A stretch of DNA of 64,000 nucleotides, taken from positions 1-64,000 of the forward strand of contig JAFVZY010000117.1 of the NCBI GenBank assembly GCA_017507885.1, in the 5' to 3' direction. A program made the translations under genes and the position numbers. The notes beneath the pieces were generated by a model. That model was not told where the DNA came from. It ran no database searches and saw nothing but the letters and a program-made list of their open reading frames with translations. Of this stretch, positions 23,767-32,287 are shown piece by piece; positions within the stretch are counted from its first letter, which is position 1, and each line of letters begins with the position of its first letter. The DNA is from Candidatus Methanomethylophilaceae archaeon. GTDB taxonomy: Archaea > Thermoplasmatota > Thermoplasmata > Methanomassiliicoccales > Methanomethylophilaceae.

Positions 23767-25125
23767 TCAAAGGCGTCTTCTGTTCAGAAACCCCGTCATG
23801 TAGATGGGGATGTTCAGGATGTCACCAATCATCCTGATGTTCTTCGTCGAGATCATTATGGGTATGTCGATGACCTTGCCGTACTTCTCAATGAATTTGT
23901 CCAGTGACTTGTGCGGGTTTATCCTGGACGATTTCACCTCTATGGGACATATCCTCTCACCGGACGGTATGATGAAATCGACCTCGTAGCTGTGTTTCCC
24001 GTCGTCCTTCAGGAATGTATGGTAGAACGCCTTGTAACCGGCGGCGGTCAAGGCCTGGGCGACGGCGTTCTCAAAGACGAAACCGAGATTCGCAGGCAAT
24101 CTTCCGGAAACCAGATGTTCGTAAATGATGTTGTCGGAAACATCCTTGTCCATGAAACACAAGGTCACGAACAATCCCGTGTCCTCCAGATACATTTTGA
24201 AAAACTCGCGATCGACGGTCATACTCATACCAACACGGGGGTCGTGGACATGATGGTTGACGATCACGGTCTTGGAATCCTCGAGCTCCGCGAACAATTC
24301 CAACTCCTTCTTCCTACCGACGGTGGCTTCGATGTATGTGGTCCTGTAACGGGTGGTACCTCTGGACAATTCCGATGGGGTCCTGACGAAATAACTGCCG
24401 ATCATGCCACTCTCATCGATCTTCCTGAAATCGTCGATGTAGAGTTTGATTATACTCCTCTTGACCCTGTCTATCTCCTGATAACTCATACCGTTGACGA
24501 AAGCCTCCACGGCCTGGGGCATCCCACCCACCGCCATGTATTCCATATAACGTTTCATCATCACGGAGTGCGTATGATCGTCCAAACCCCCTCTGTCTAA
24601 AAATGCATCCTCGAGAAGTCCGAACGTTTCATCCCCGTTGGCCCACAGGAATTCCTCGAAATCCATGGGATGAAGCGTGAATGATTCCTCCTCGCTGGGA
24701 ATCAATATGCCTGCCACGTTCTTTTTTATCGATATGAGTGAACCGGTTTCGATGTAATCGTATCTGCCATCCTGGACCAGTGCCTTTATCGATTCCCTGG
24801 CGCGGGGGAACCTCTGAACCTCGTCGAAGATTATCAGAGTGTCCCGGTTTTTGAAAACCCGCTTGGTATGAAGTTGCAATCCCCTCAGTAGTGAATCGAT
24901 ATCCTCCAGATCATCAAACAGAGCCTTCACCGTCGAGGATACCTTGGAAAAATCGATCAGAACGCATACGGAATACTCGTTGTTTCCGAAATTATTCACG
25001 AGAGTGGATTTGCCGACCCTCCTGGAACCTTCGACGAGCATGGCAGTGGAACCGTTGGAACGCCGCTTCCACTCTCTGAGGACGTCGTATGCTTTGCGCC
25101 TGTAGATCACAACATCTTTCCCCAT
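23767..25125 (-). CDS. DUF4143-type AAA ATPase with C-terminal PD-(D/E)XK-like domain
   Basis: A 452-residue ATPase. Walker A is GSRRVGKST (residues 33-41) and Walker B is LIIFDEV (about 98-104). The middle has FEEFLWANG and AVGGMPQAV, and the C-terminus has YEVDFIIP and CPIEVKSS, an intact D...ExK site. The ATG at 25125 follows a TATA box (25154-25164). Directly upstream of that box are 33-base tandem repeats. An in-frame ORF continues through the repeats to 25335, but that stretch lies upstream of the promoter and encodes only repeat-derived peptide, so it is not used. Confidence 0.87.
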   Translation of the reverse strand: MGKDVVIYRRKAYDVLREWKRRSNGSTAMLVEGSRRVGKSTLVNNFGNNEYSVCVLIDFSKVSSTVKALFDDLEDIDSLLRGLQLHTKRVFKNRDTLIIFDEVQRFPRARESIKALVQDGRYDYIETGSLISIKKNVAGILIPSEEESFTLHPMDFEEFLWANGDETFGLLEDAFLDRGGLDDHTHSVMMKRYMEYMAVGGMPQAVEAFVNGMSYQEIDRVKRSIIKLYIDDFRKIDESGMIGSYFVRTPSELSRGTTRYRTTYIEATVGRKKELELFAELEDSKTVIVNHHVHDPRVGMSMTVDREFFKMYLEDTGLFVTLCFMDKDVSDNIIYEHLVSGRLPANLGFVFENAVAQALTAAGYKAFYHTFLKDDGKHSYEVDFIIPSGERICPIEVKSSRINPHKSLDKFIEKYGKVIDIPIMISTKNIRMIGDILNIPIYMTGFLNRRRL

Positions 25126-25153
25126 GGTATCTGGACATGTATGTGAAAAGGTC

Positions 25154-25164
25154 GATATATTAAA
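25154..25164 (-). promoter_or_regulatory. TATA box of the 23.8-kb ATPase
   Basis: TTTAATATATC on the minus strand lies about 33 bases before the ATG at 25125 and abuts the tandem repeats. Confidence 0.55.
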
Positions 25165-25167
25165 TTT

Positions 25168-25246
25168 CCCGTTTTTCAAAATGCCTGGAATTGGCATTTT
25201 CCCGTTTTTCAAAATGCCTGGAATTGGCATTTTCCCGTTTTTCAAA
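25168..25246. repeat. Tandem 33-bp repeat, two full copies plus 13 bases
   Basis: Identical units start at 25168 and 25201, and a third, cut after 13 bases, starts at 25234. Each unit contains the inverted repeat AAAATGCC-7 nt-GGCATTTT. The array sits immediately upstream of the ATPase TATA box, where an archaeal repressor or activator would act. Confidence 0.9.
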
Positions 25247-25380
25247 CATCGATTGCCAGGTATGGGTTTCGACAACCCACGACACGAACCAGATGAACAA
25301 CTCGACACCTCACAATGATTGGATGAAAAACACACCTAACAACAAACTATTCCTTACAATTATATCATTTTTATAGAAAG

Positions 25381-25390
25381 TATTATATTG
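25381..25390 (+). promoter_or_regulatory. TATA box of tRNA-Leu
   Basis: TATTATATTG in a very AT-rich stretch is about 28 bases before the mature 5' end. Confidence 0.55.
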
Positions 25391-25414
25391 TAGTCCTTCT
25401 ATACTGGAATTACT

Positions 25415-25498
25415 GCAAGGGTAGTCAAGCATGGCCAACGACGCAAGGTTGAGGGCCTTGTCCTTAGTGGTCCGTGGGTTCAAATCCCATCCCTTGCA
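25415..25498 (+). tRNA. tRNA-Leu (anticodon GAG)
   Basis: An 84-nt class II tRNA with a long variable arm. Acceptor GCAAGGG pairs with CCCTTGC, the T arm is GTGGG-TTCAAAT-CCCAT, and the anticodon stem CAAGG/CCTTG has loop TTGAGGG, giving GAG for CUC/CUU. The discriminator is A, and CCA is encoded (25499-25501), unlike tRNA-Arg in this window. Confidence 0.95.
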
Positions 25499-25608
25499 CC
25501 ATTCTTCTCCATTATCATTCTCCTCGTCTCATGTCATCTCACTATTCGGAATGGTTTCGATTTTGTAGCATGTGTGACAAACGCCCATGATGCCGTGATC
25601 AACCGATT

Positions 25609-26565
25609 TTACAGGGTCAACGAGGGGACGGCCGCCATCACCGCCACGTATGCCGCATAGATAGCCAACATGGATAAGGCCACGGGACGGGACACGGAAT
25701 TTCTGAAACGGACTGACAGAAGAAGCACCATGGACAGCAACAACATCACAGGGAGATGGAAATACAGCACCGTGGAAGGGATGGGTATGTCCACGAACAG
25801 GGAACCGACAGCCAGGACGAAGATCACGTTGAAGATGTTGCTGCCGACGATGTTGCTGACGGCCAGGTCGTTCTCACCGCGACGGGCGGCGAGTATGCAT
25901 ATGCAGATCTCCGGCAGGGATGTCCCCACCGCGACCACTATGAGACCCACCATGAGGTCGGATATCCCCATGGCCTTCGCAAGCTCTGTGGCACCGTCGA
26001 TGAACGATGTGGCACCGAAATACAACAGCACCAATCCCGCCGACACCATCGTCACGAGGATCGGATACCCGCGGACCCTGCCCCCGTCATCGACCGGTTG
26101 GACGGCCTCCCCGTCGCCCTTCTTTACCCTGTAAAGGAACACCAGGAAGATCACGAGGCCCACCAGCATCAGGACCCCCTCCAGGGGACCCACACGACCC
26201 ATGACCGCGAAGACCACCAGAAGGAGGGCCGCACCGATCATGACGGCCAGTTCCACCCTCATGGACGTGTATCTGGCCACCAGAGGGGACACCATGGCCG
26301 CCAACGCGATGGCCAGACCGATGTTCGCAATGTTGCTGCCGACCACGTTTCCGAGAATCAGGGACGGATTGTCCATACTGACGAGAGATGTTATGCACTC
26401 GGGCGCGGAGGAGCCGATGGCCACGACAGTCAGACCTACAACGAACGGGGATATCCCCAACCGCAGAGCGAGACCCTTGGCACCCTTGACGAGCCAATCG
26501 GATCCGAAGTAAAGGAGTACGATCCCGAACGGGATTCCGAGCACAATCCAATCCATGCCGTTCAT
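25609..26565 (-). CDS. CaCA-family sodium/calcium (cation) exchanger
   Basis: A 318-residue inner-membrane antiporter with about ten helices in two inverted halves. Each half has the alpha-repeat ion-binding motif: GSSAPE (about residues 51-56) and GTSLPE (about 205-210), with paired VVGSN and IVGSN segments. It is like YrbG of bacteria and NCX_Mj of Methanocaldococcus. A cytoplasmic loop separates the halves at about residue 150. Ion specificity (Ca2+/Na+ against another cation) is inferred from the family. Confidence 0.92.
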   Translation of the reverse strand: MNGMDWIVLGIPFGIVLLYFGSDWLVKGAKGLALRLGISPFVVGLTVVAIGSSAPECITSLVSMDNPSLILGNVVGSNIANIGLAIALAAMVSPLVARYTSMRVELAVMIGAALLLVVFAVMGRVGPLEGVLMLVGLVIFLVFLYRVKKGDGEAVQPVDDGGRVRGYPILVTMVSAGLVLLYFGATSFIDGATELAKAMGISDLMVGLIVVAVGTSLPEICICILAARRGENDLAVSNIVGSNIFNVIFVLAVGSLFVDIPIPSTVLYFHLPVMLLLSMVLLLSVRFRNSVSRPVALSMLAIYAAYVAVMAAVPSLTL

Positions 26566-26618
26566 CTTCCCCCTCCGGAGTTCATGAACCCGTCGGGATC
26601 ATCAACCCGGATGATGCT

Positions 26619-27620
26619 TCAATGGAACTCCGTGGTCATGGTGCACGCCCCGTCCCTGACGTCGAAGGTCGTGACGGCGCCGTTGACGAAGGTCATCCTG
26701 GGGGCCTTGTGACCCACGTCCGCATCGAACACCTTGGGTACGTCGAACCGGGAGAGTGCGTCGCAGACGGTATCCATGTAATCGGGACCCTGGTAGAACA
26801 ACGGTCTTCCGAACACGAATCCTGTCGCACCGTCGAACCATCCGTCGTCGGCCATGCCGTCCAACATCGTCCTGATGCGATCCCCGTCCATGTCGTAGGT
26901 CTCCATGTACCACACGATGCCCTCCCCGGAATACCTCGAGACGAATCCCGAGGGATCGGCGGTACCCTTGCGATGGAACCACTCCAGGACGTCCATGCAT
27001 CCGCCGATGAGCCTTCCCTTGAAGGAGCAGTCGCCGCAATCGGACCTCCATACCGTGGGTTCCTCCTCCCTTATCCCCTCCAATCCGGTGATGCGGTCGG
27101 CGAATCCCACCTCGTGGTACGGGAACGAACGTTGGACCGTCCTCCTCCCCTCGACCAGTTCTATGTTCGCCAGGATGCTGTCGTGCCACGGATACATGCC
27201 GTAGTCTCCGAAGTTGCCCCCGTAGATGGTGGCGATATCGTGCTCCGCGGTTATCTTGAACAGGAGCGTGGTGTTGTCCGAGTACCCCTGGATCCATTTG
27301 GGATTGTCCTCCAGGAGGCCCCAATCCATCAAGGGGAGCATCTCGAACTGGTAATCGCCGCCCTTGGCGGACACGATGTACCCCACATCGGGATCGGCGA
27401 GAAGGGAGTTCAACTCCTCCACCCTGACCTCCGCGGAGGCGCTGCGACCGGTCTCGTCGGCGGTGAAGACGTCGGGGGTCATGATCACGGGATGTCCGCG
27501 TTCCCCCAATCTCAGGACGGCGTTGTCGAAGCGTGCGACGTCTGTGGGGTCCGTGACTCCGAAGGAGGGTGCCGTGACACCGATGGAATCGCCATCGGCC
27601 AGAATGCGGGGGATTATCAT
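26619..27620 (-). CDS. S66-family LD-carboxypeptidase/MccF-like serine peptidase
   Basis: A 333-residue protein of the S66 peptidase family, whose members cleave muropeptide L,D bonds or microcin-type amides. The nucleophilic serine is in QGYSDNT (about residues 107-113), preceded by YIVSAKGGD; a C-terminal DVGHKAPR supplies the catalytic His, and a Glu lies between. There is no signal peptide, so it should be cytoplasmic. Start 27620 is chosen where homology begins. Archaea of this group lack murein, so detoxification of peptide antibiotics or use of bacterial wall fragments is more plausible than recycling. Confidence 0.88.
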   Translation of the reverse strand: MIIPRILADGDSIGVTAPSFGVTDPTDVARFDNAVLRLGERGHPVIMTPDVFTADETGRSASAEVRVEELNSLLADPDVGYIVSAKGGDYQFEMLPLMDWGLLEDNPKWIQGYSDNTTLLFKITAEHDIATIYGGNFGDYGMYPWHDSILANIELVEGRRTVQRSFPYHEVGFADRITGLEGIREEEPTVWRSDCGDCSFKGRLIGGCMDVLEWFHRKGTADPSGFVSRYSGEGIVWYMETYDMDGDRIRTMLDGMADDGWFDGATGFVFGRPLFYQGPDYMDTVCDALSRFDVPKVFDADVGHKAPRMTFVNGAVTTFDVRDGACTMTTEFH

Positions 27621-27678
27621 GAGGGGATGTAACACCGGGACCGTCATAACCGTTTGGGACGGCCCCGGGAAGCGGTTT

Positions 27679-29073
27679 TCAACGGGTTCCGTACCTCTTC
27701 AACGATTCCATGGCCTCGGGATCGTCGACAATGTACACGGAATCGGCATCGGGACCGTCCATGGTTCCGGGTTCGTCCGCGGCGTTCAGGAACAGCTGTC
27801 CGATGACGGTCTGACCGTTGACGGTTCCGATGGAGCATCCGACGATGAAATCCTCGGTTCCGGAATCTGTGTTGCAACTGACGGTGCCCTTCACGTAGAA
27901 GATGTATCCGCCCTCGGCCTGGGGGCGGTTCTGGATGCTGAACTGGGATGCGGACCACGTTCCGTCGTATCCCTCGGACAGGAGGTGCATGCGGACGTCG
28001 AACAGGGTCTCGGTGTAGTAATCGGGCCCGTCGATGGAATCGATGTCGCACACCCAGGACATGATCGTCCTGAAGGTGTTCTTGACGGCCCATCCGGAGG
28101 GCTGGTCGGGGATCCCGATGTACCCGTCCTCCACCAGGAGGTAGACGATGTCCCCGGAACCCGCGTCCCTGAGATATGCGCCGGTGAGGGTCGTGGCGAC
28201 ATGCCCCTCGGATGCGTCCCCGTCGACGAGGGCATCCCTCCTGTCGGGGAACGTCTCGAAGTTCTTGCCGGGATGGAATATGGAATTCTGCCCCCACCAG
28301 TCGTCGAAGGCGTCGGGAAGGGCCTCGAGTCCCATCCGGGAAAGGGTGGGGACGTCGAGTTGGTCGATGTGGATGTATCCGGGCATGGGGAGGTTCACGG
28401 AACGGTCCCTGGTCAGGGCGGCACCGGTGAATCCGTGGTGGACGGTCACATCGTCGGGATCCGTACCGACGGGTACCTGGAACACCACGATACCGACCTC
28501 CCTCGTGTCCTCGGCGACGGACGGTGCGACGGGCTGCAGGGCGAGGGTGGCTTCGGAGTCGACAGGGTATGCGGTCCCGTCCACTTCGAGGGTCCAACCG
28601 ATCACGGACGGGTCCAACGACAAGGGGGTGTCGAGGGAGTCGTTGATGACGGCGACGGAGACCTTCGCGAACACCCTGCCCTCGTCGGGAACGAGGTCCC
28701 CGCCTCCGGTGGAAAGGGTGTCGCGATGGATCGTTACGAACGGGTTGTAGCGGGCCTCCGATTGGACCTCGACGATGTTCACATCGGAATCGGCGGACTT
28801 CAGGATGAAATCATCGTATCCGACAAGGAACACGCCCTTTTCGGAGAAGGACACATCGCCGACATCGGCGTCGCCCACATGGACGTCCGCCACGAATCCC
28901 GCATGGGTTTCGGTGATGCATATCAGGGTGCCATCGGAAACGGTGTCCATCACATAGTAACGGACATCGACGGGGTCGTCGGGGGAATCGCCCGGGATCA
29001 GGAACACCGCCGCTCCTGCGACGGCGGCGACCGCCACCGCGACCACGACTATCGACATGATTCTCGTATTCAT
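27679..29073 (-). CDS. Membrane-anchored extracellular protein of unknown function
   Basis: A 464-residue protein with one N-terminal hydrophobic helix (about residues 5-27) and an acidic, Asp-rich exterior, as in exported proteins of this genome. Around residues 30-190 it has beta-rich sequence with a pattern like DUF4352 immunoglobulin-fold domains; the second half, with many Trp and Tyr, has no motif I recognise. No C-terminal anchor is seen. It is divergent from dcd across a short AT-rich promoter region. The function is unknown. Confidence 0.7.
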   Translation of the reverse strand: MNTRIMSIVVVAVAVAAVAGAAVFLIPGDSPDDPVDVRYYVMDTVSDGTLICITETHAGFVADVHVGDADVGDVSFSEKGVFLVGYDDFILKSADSDVNIVEVQSEARYNPFVTIHRDTLSTGGGDLVPDEGRVFAKVSVAVINDSLDTPLSLDPSVIGWTLEVDGTAYPVDSEATLALQPVAPSVAEDTREVGIVVFQVPVGTDPDDVTVHHGFTGAALTRDRSVNLPMPGYIHIDQLDVPTLSRMGLEALPDAFDDWWGQNSIFHPGKNFETFPDRRDALVDGDASEGHVATTLTGAYLRDAGSGDIVYLLVEDGYIGIPDQPSGWAVKNTFRTIMSWVCDIDSIDGPDYYTETLFDVRMHLLSEGYDGTWSASQFSIQNRPQAEGGYIFYVKGTVSCNTDSGTEDFIVGCSIGTVNGQTVIGQLFLNAADEPGTMDGPDADSVYIVDDPEAMESLKRYGTR

Positions 29074-29145
29074 TATTTTGACATAACAATAATGGTAAAT
29101 AAACACACCACGTGGATTATATCGTCGTCGGGGAATCGGGGTGAC

Positions 29146-29637
29146 ATGGCAATACTTTCGGACAAGGACATCGTCGAGAGCATGATGACCGGATACATCG
29201 GCATCAGCGACTACCACGAGAGGGGACTCACCCCCAACGGATACGACCTCAGGATCGCGGAGATCTCCGTCAGGGGCGACCCGGAGATCAAAAGGGAGGG
29301 TGTCGTCACCATCCCGCCGAGGACCATGTTCTACGTGTCCACCATCGAAAGGGTCAGGATGGCCGACGACATCTGCGCCCAGCTGTGGCTCAGGACCACC
29401 TGGATCAGGAAGGGCGTCATAGGTGCCTTCGGCAAGATCGATGCGGGATTCGAAGGGACCCTCACCCTCGGTGCCTACAACGCCACCGACGACCCCGTGG
29501 AGATCCCCATAGGGGAGAGGTTCTGTCAGATGGTCCTGGAGACCCTGAACTCCGTGTCCCTCAAGGACTACTCCCAAAGGTCCGGGAACTACCAGGGACA
29601 GACCGGAATCACCCTCGAACCCGTGAAGAAGGATTGA
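29146..29637 (+). CDS. dcd: dCTP deaminase
   Basis: A 163-residue trimeric enzyme of the dUTPase/dCTP-deaminase fold that makes dUTP from dCTP for thymidylate synthesis. It shows NGYDLRIAEI (about residues 27-36), LRTTWIRKGV (about 82-91) and the catalytic-Glu segment DAGFEGTLTLG (about 97-107). The C-terminal GNYQGQTGI lies where the family closes over the substrate. It is slightly shorter than the bacterial enzyme. The bifunctional dCTP deaminase/dUTPase is the alternative. Confidence 0.92.
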   Translation: MAILSDKDIVESMMTGYIGISDYHERGLTPNGYDLRIAEISVRGDPEIKREGVVTIPPRTMFYVSTIERVRMADDICAQLWLRTTWIRKGVIGAFGKIDAGFEGTLTLGAYNATDDPVEIPIGERFCQMVLETLNSVSLKDYSQRSGNYQGQTGITLEPVKKD

Positions 29638-29887
29638 AGGCACCGAACTCCGCAAGGGGTTCGTAACAGGACGGGACACGGGGCAGCGGCTTCACCGCGG
29701 CCTCCCCCGTCTCCACATCCCATTCCCCCGTGGCGTGGTACCTTTTCGGGATGAACTCCCTCGTCTCCACGTCCACGCGACCTATCATTATCCTGTCGGA
29801 ACGGGGCCTTCCGTACTCGTCCCTGTAGCTCCTGCACTCGTAGAGGTACTCGTACCTCCCCCTGACCTGTCTCGCCACATACACCAT
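29609..29887 (-). CDS. Short protein resembling the N-terminus of IS-type transposases, probably a remnant
   Basis: A 92-residue product. Residues 1-48 (start MVYVARQVRGRYEYLYE, then IGRVDVETREF) match the N-terminal pattern of IS4/IS1634-type transposases, which reads YxxESxSYxDxxGKPRxxRxxIGxxDxETGE. There is no catalytic domain. The last nine codons overlap the end of dcd on the other strand. It is best seen as a leftover of an element, though short stand-alone copies may be expressed. Confidence 0.5.
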   Translation of the reverse strand: MVYVARQVRGRYEYLYECRSYRDEYGRPRSDRIMIGRVDVETREFIPKRYHATGEWDVETGEAAVKPLPRVPSCYEPLAEFGAFNPSSRVRG

Positions 29888-30008
29888 GGTAGAAGGTGTC
29901 CCCGAGGTGGTAGAAGTCCTTTGCCCGGAAAAAGTGCGAAACGTGATTGTAGTAACTTCAATGGTGGTGGTATCGAACGTTCATGCATCCAATTGATGTA
30001 CATCTGGT

Positions 30009-30023
30009 GTTTTTTATAAATAC
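30009..30023 (+). promoter_or_regulatory. TATA box of the RNA ligase gene
   Basis: TTTTTTATAAATAC lies about 60 bases before the ATG at 30076, implying a leader of roughly 30 bases. Confidence 0.5.
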
Positions 30024-30075
30024 ATGAATCCAATCGGACGGACCCGCGGCATCGAATGCCGAGGAGAAATGAAAG

Positions 30076-31026
30076 ATGGTATTCATCAGATATCAGCACG
30101 TGGAACGCCTCGACGCCGACGATACGGAGGGGCTGACCGAGGGGATATGCCACATATTCCCCAAGATGGACGGGGCCAACACCTGCGCTTATTCCGAAGA
30201 CGGGGAACTCCGTACAATGAGTCGCAACAGGGAGACGTTCCCTCCGGACGAATTCCCGGTGTTCGCCATGAACCATCCCGGGATCCCGAGGATCGTGAGG
30301 GACCTTCCGGGAATCAGACTGTACGGGGAATGGATGAAACCGCACACCGTCAGGACGTACCTTCCCGAGGTGTGGGGAAGATGGTTCGTGTTCGACGTGT
30401 GCACGGAGGATCCGGATGCGGTGTTCCGTTACATCGATTCCGAGGGCGTTGAGAGGACGATAGAATGCGCCGGAAGGACCTACCTGTCCTACGAGGAGTA
30501 CGAACCCCTGCTGAGGGCCTACGGCATCGAATACATCCCTCCACTGGCGGTAACGGAGAATCCGGAGATGGATTTCCTGAGGAACCTCGCCGACGTGGAG
30601 AACAGGTGGATGATGGGCGACGGTTGCGGGGAGGGGATCGTGGTGAAGCGCTACGGTTTCGTCAACAGGTACGGACGCACCGTCTGGGCCAAGCTGATCG
30701 GAAAGGACTTCTCCGACAGGAAACTCCTCGGAAGAAGGGAGAGGCACATGGAGAAGGGGGAGACGTGCGTGGAGTACGAGATCGTCCGCAGATACGTGGA
30801 CCCCAACCTGGTGGCCAAGGAGTTCTCGAAGATCGAGGATGAAAACGGGAGGGTGAATCCGGGACAGCTCCTGGGAACCGTATGGCACTGTCTGGTGACC
30901 GAATGCATGTGGGATGCCATCAAGAGACACAGGAACCCGAAGGTGGACTTCGGTGTCATGAGGAAGGAATGCGACCTCATGGTGAAGTCCATCGTACCCC
31001 ACGTGTTCGGTTTGAGGGAATCGTGA
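30076..31026 (+). CDS. ATP-dependent RNA ligase, Rnl2/DRB0094-like nucleotidyltransferase
   Basis: A 316-residue member of the covalent nucleotidyltransferase superfamily. All motifs are visible: motif I KMDGAN (residues 30-35) with the Lys that takes AMP, motif III RWFVFDV (about 96-102), motif IV GEGIVVKR (about 188-195) and motif V WAKLIGKDF (about 205-213). The C-terminal 100 residues are helical and basic, unlike the OB fold of DNA ligases. It should seal 5'-phosphate/3'-OH RNA nicks. Physiological role (tRNA or rRNA repair, or reply to anticodon nucleases) is open; it stands alone. Confidence 0.85.
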   Translation: MVFIRYQHVERLDADDTEGLTEGICHIFPKMDGANTCAYSEDGELRTMSRNRETFPPDEFPVFAMNHPGIPRIVRDLPGIRLYGEWMKPHTVRTYLPEVWGRWFVFDVCTEDPDAVFRYIDSEGVERTIECAGRTYLSYEEYEPLLRAYGIEYIPPLAVTENPEMDFLRNLADVENRWMMGDGCGEGIVVKRYGFVNRYGRTVWAKLIGKDFSDRKLLGRRERHMEKGETCVEYEIVRRYVDPNLVAKEFSKIEDENGRVNPGQLLGTVWHCLVTECMWDAIKRHRNPKVDFGVMRKECDLMVKSIVPHVFGLRES

Positions 31027-31044
31027 TGGAAGGTCCGGATAAGC

Positions 31045-31092
31045 CCCGCAGGGGAGGTTGCCGAAGGATGGCCATCAATACCTGCGGGCAAC
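31045..31092. other. Stem-loop region between the convergent ligase and trm5 genes
   Basis: CCCGCAGG (31045-31052) can pair with CCTGCGGG (31081-31088), and a GATGGCCATC palindrome sits in the loop. It is probably a shared transcription stop region. Confidence 0.4.
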
Positions 31093-31186
31093 GGATGTTC
31101 CATCACAGGCCGTTCGTCACCGTGTCGCATGAACGGGTGCCGGATTTCGGAATCGCATGGAAGTGGACCCCGACATGAGGTACCGC

Positions 31187-32188
31187 TCAGGACGTGCGGA
31201 CGACATCCATGGAGTAGACGCTCATGGTGGGGGAATAGGTCTTCAGCTCGGACACGTTGATCACTATTCCGAATCCCAGTTCGGCCATCCTCCACACCAG
31301 GTCGTCGCAGAACCTCTCCAGATCCGCCCTTTCCAGGATCTTGTACATGTACGCCGTGCCACCGACCTTGAGACGGTCCATAGCGAACCCCAGGAAACGG
31401 TCCGCAATCTGAGGGAGGTTCATGACTATGCGGTCGGCCATCGGAAGGTCGTATATCAACACGGAGGAATCCCCGGTCATCGCCACTATCCTGTCTATGT
31501 GGTTCCTCTCGGCGTTGTACCTGGCGAAATGCTCCGCCTCGGGATTGAGATCGATGGAATAGACGACCTCGGGGGATGCGAGTTTGCAGATGACCGTTCC
31601 GAAGGGTGCCACACCTGCGAACATGTCGATGACCACGTCGCCATCCTGCACCTGGGATGCGATCCTGAACCTCTCTGAGGACAGACGGGGGTTGAAGTAG
31701 ACCCTGGCGGGGTCGGTGGTCAACACGACCCCGAACTCCTTGTGCGTGGTCTCCGAGGGGCCCTCGCCGGCCATGTGCTCCAGGTCCCTGATCCTGAAAT
31801 CGCCCTTGACCCCGTGGTCCTCGAACACTATGCGGAGGGTACGGTTCACCTTCAAAAGCGCCTTGCCGATGTCCCCGCGATACTGCTTCAGCTCATCGGG
31901 GATCTTCATCATGGCCACATCACCCACGACATCGAAGGATGTGGGAAGGAGTTCCTTCAGCTCCGGTGGGACGTCCACCAGATCCCTGTAATCGGTGACC
32001 TTCTGCTCCTGTTCCCTGAGTTCCGCATCCACGACCTCGTAGCCGTCGTATTCGTCGCAGAGGATCGGTATCAGAAGGAAATCCCCGTCGGAACCGATGC
32101 GGGCGCGGAGGTTCAACATCCCGTCAGCCATGAGACGGGACCTTGCACTCTCCCCTTCTCTCTTGGGTACACGGATGCATTTGGCCAT
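31187..32188 (-). CDS. trm5: tRNA (guanine37-N1)-methyltransferase Trm5
   Basis: A 333-residue SAM-dependent enzyme of the archaeal aTrm5 family that methylates G37 next to the anticodon and prevents +1 frameshifts. It has FGVVLTTDPARVYFNPRLSSER (about residues 155-176; family NPR motif), the SAM loop DMFAGVAPFG (about 194-203) and the catalytic MNLPQ (about 258-262, family NPP/NLP). The start at 32188 is 25 bases after a TATA box; an earlier in-frame start lies upstream of it. Confidence 0.93.
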   Translation of the reverse strand: MAKCIRVPKREGESARSRLMADGMLNLRARIGSDGDFLLIPILCDEYDGYEVVDAELREQEQKVTDYRDLVDVPPELKELLPTSFDVVGDVAMMKIPDELKQYRGDIGKALLKVNRTLRIVFEDHGVKGDFRIRDLEHMAGEGPSETTHKEFGVVLTTDPARVYFNPRLSSERFRIASQVQDGDVVIDMFAGVAPFGTVICKLASPEVVYSIDLNPEAEHFARYNAERNHIDRIVAMTGDSSVLIYDLPMADRIVMNLPQIADRFLGFAMDRLKVGGTAYMYKILERADLERFCDDLVWRMAELGFGIVINVSELKTYSPTMSVYSMDVVRTS

Positions 32189-32210
32189 GATGCGGCCATG
32201 TACGGGGATG

Positions 32211-32220
32211 TTATAAAACA
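32211..32220 (-). promoter_or_regulatory. TATA box of trm5
   Basis: TGTTTTATAA on the minus strand is about 27 bases before the ATG at 32188. Confidence 0.6.
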
Positions 32221-32287
32221 TGTCCTCGCAGGGAGGATGGTGCGGAACGGGGAGGGGTCCCTTGCGGGATCCGACCCCTTTCCGACG

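Noticed and set aside
25168-25246. CRISPR array at the 33-bp repeats (and at 42118-42245, 15411-15480)
   Set aside because: There are no variable spacers: units are joined directly or by invariant 6-7 bases, and no cas gene is nearby.
25126-25335. N-terminal extension of the ATPase through the repeats, encoding a KNGKMPIPGIL repeat peptide
   Set aside because: The reading frame is open only because 33 is a multiple of three; the TATA box and homology place the start at 25125.
27364-29637. 757-codon plus-strand frame running into dcd
   Set aside because: Only the last 163 codons are dcd; the rest is antisense to the S66 peptidase and secreted-protein genes and has no features.
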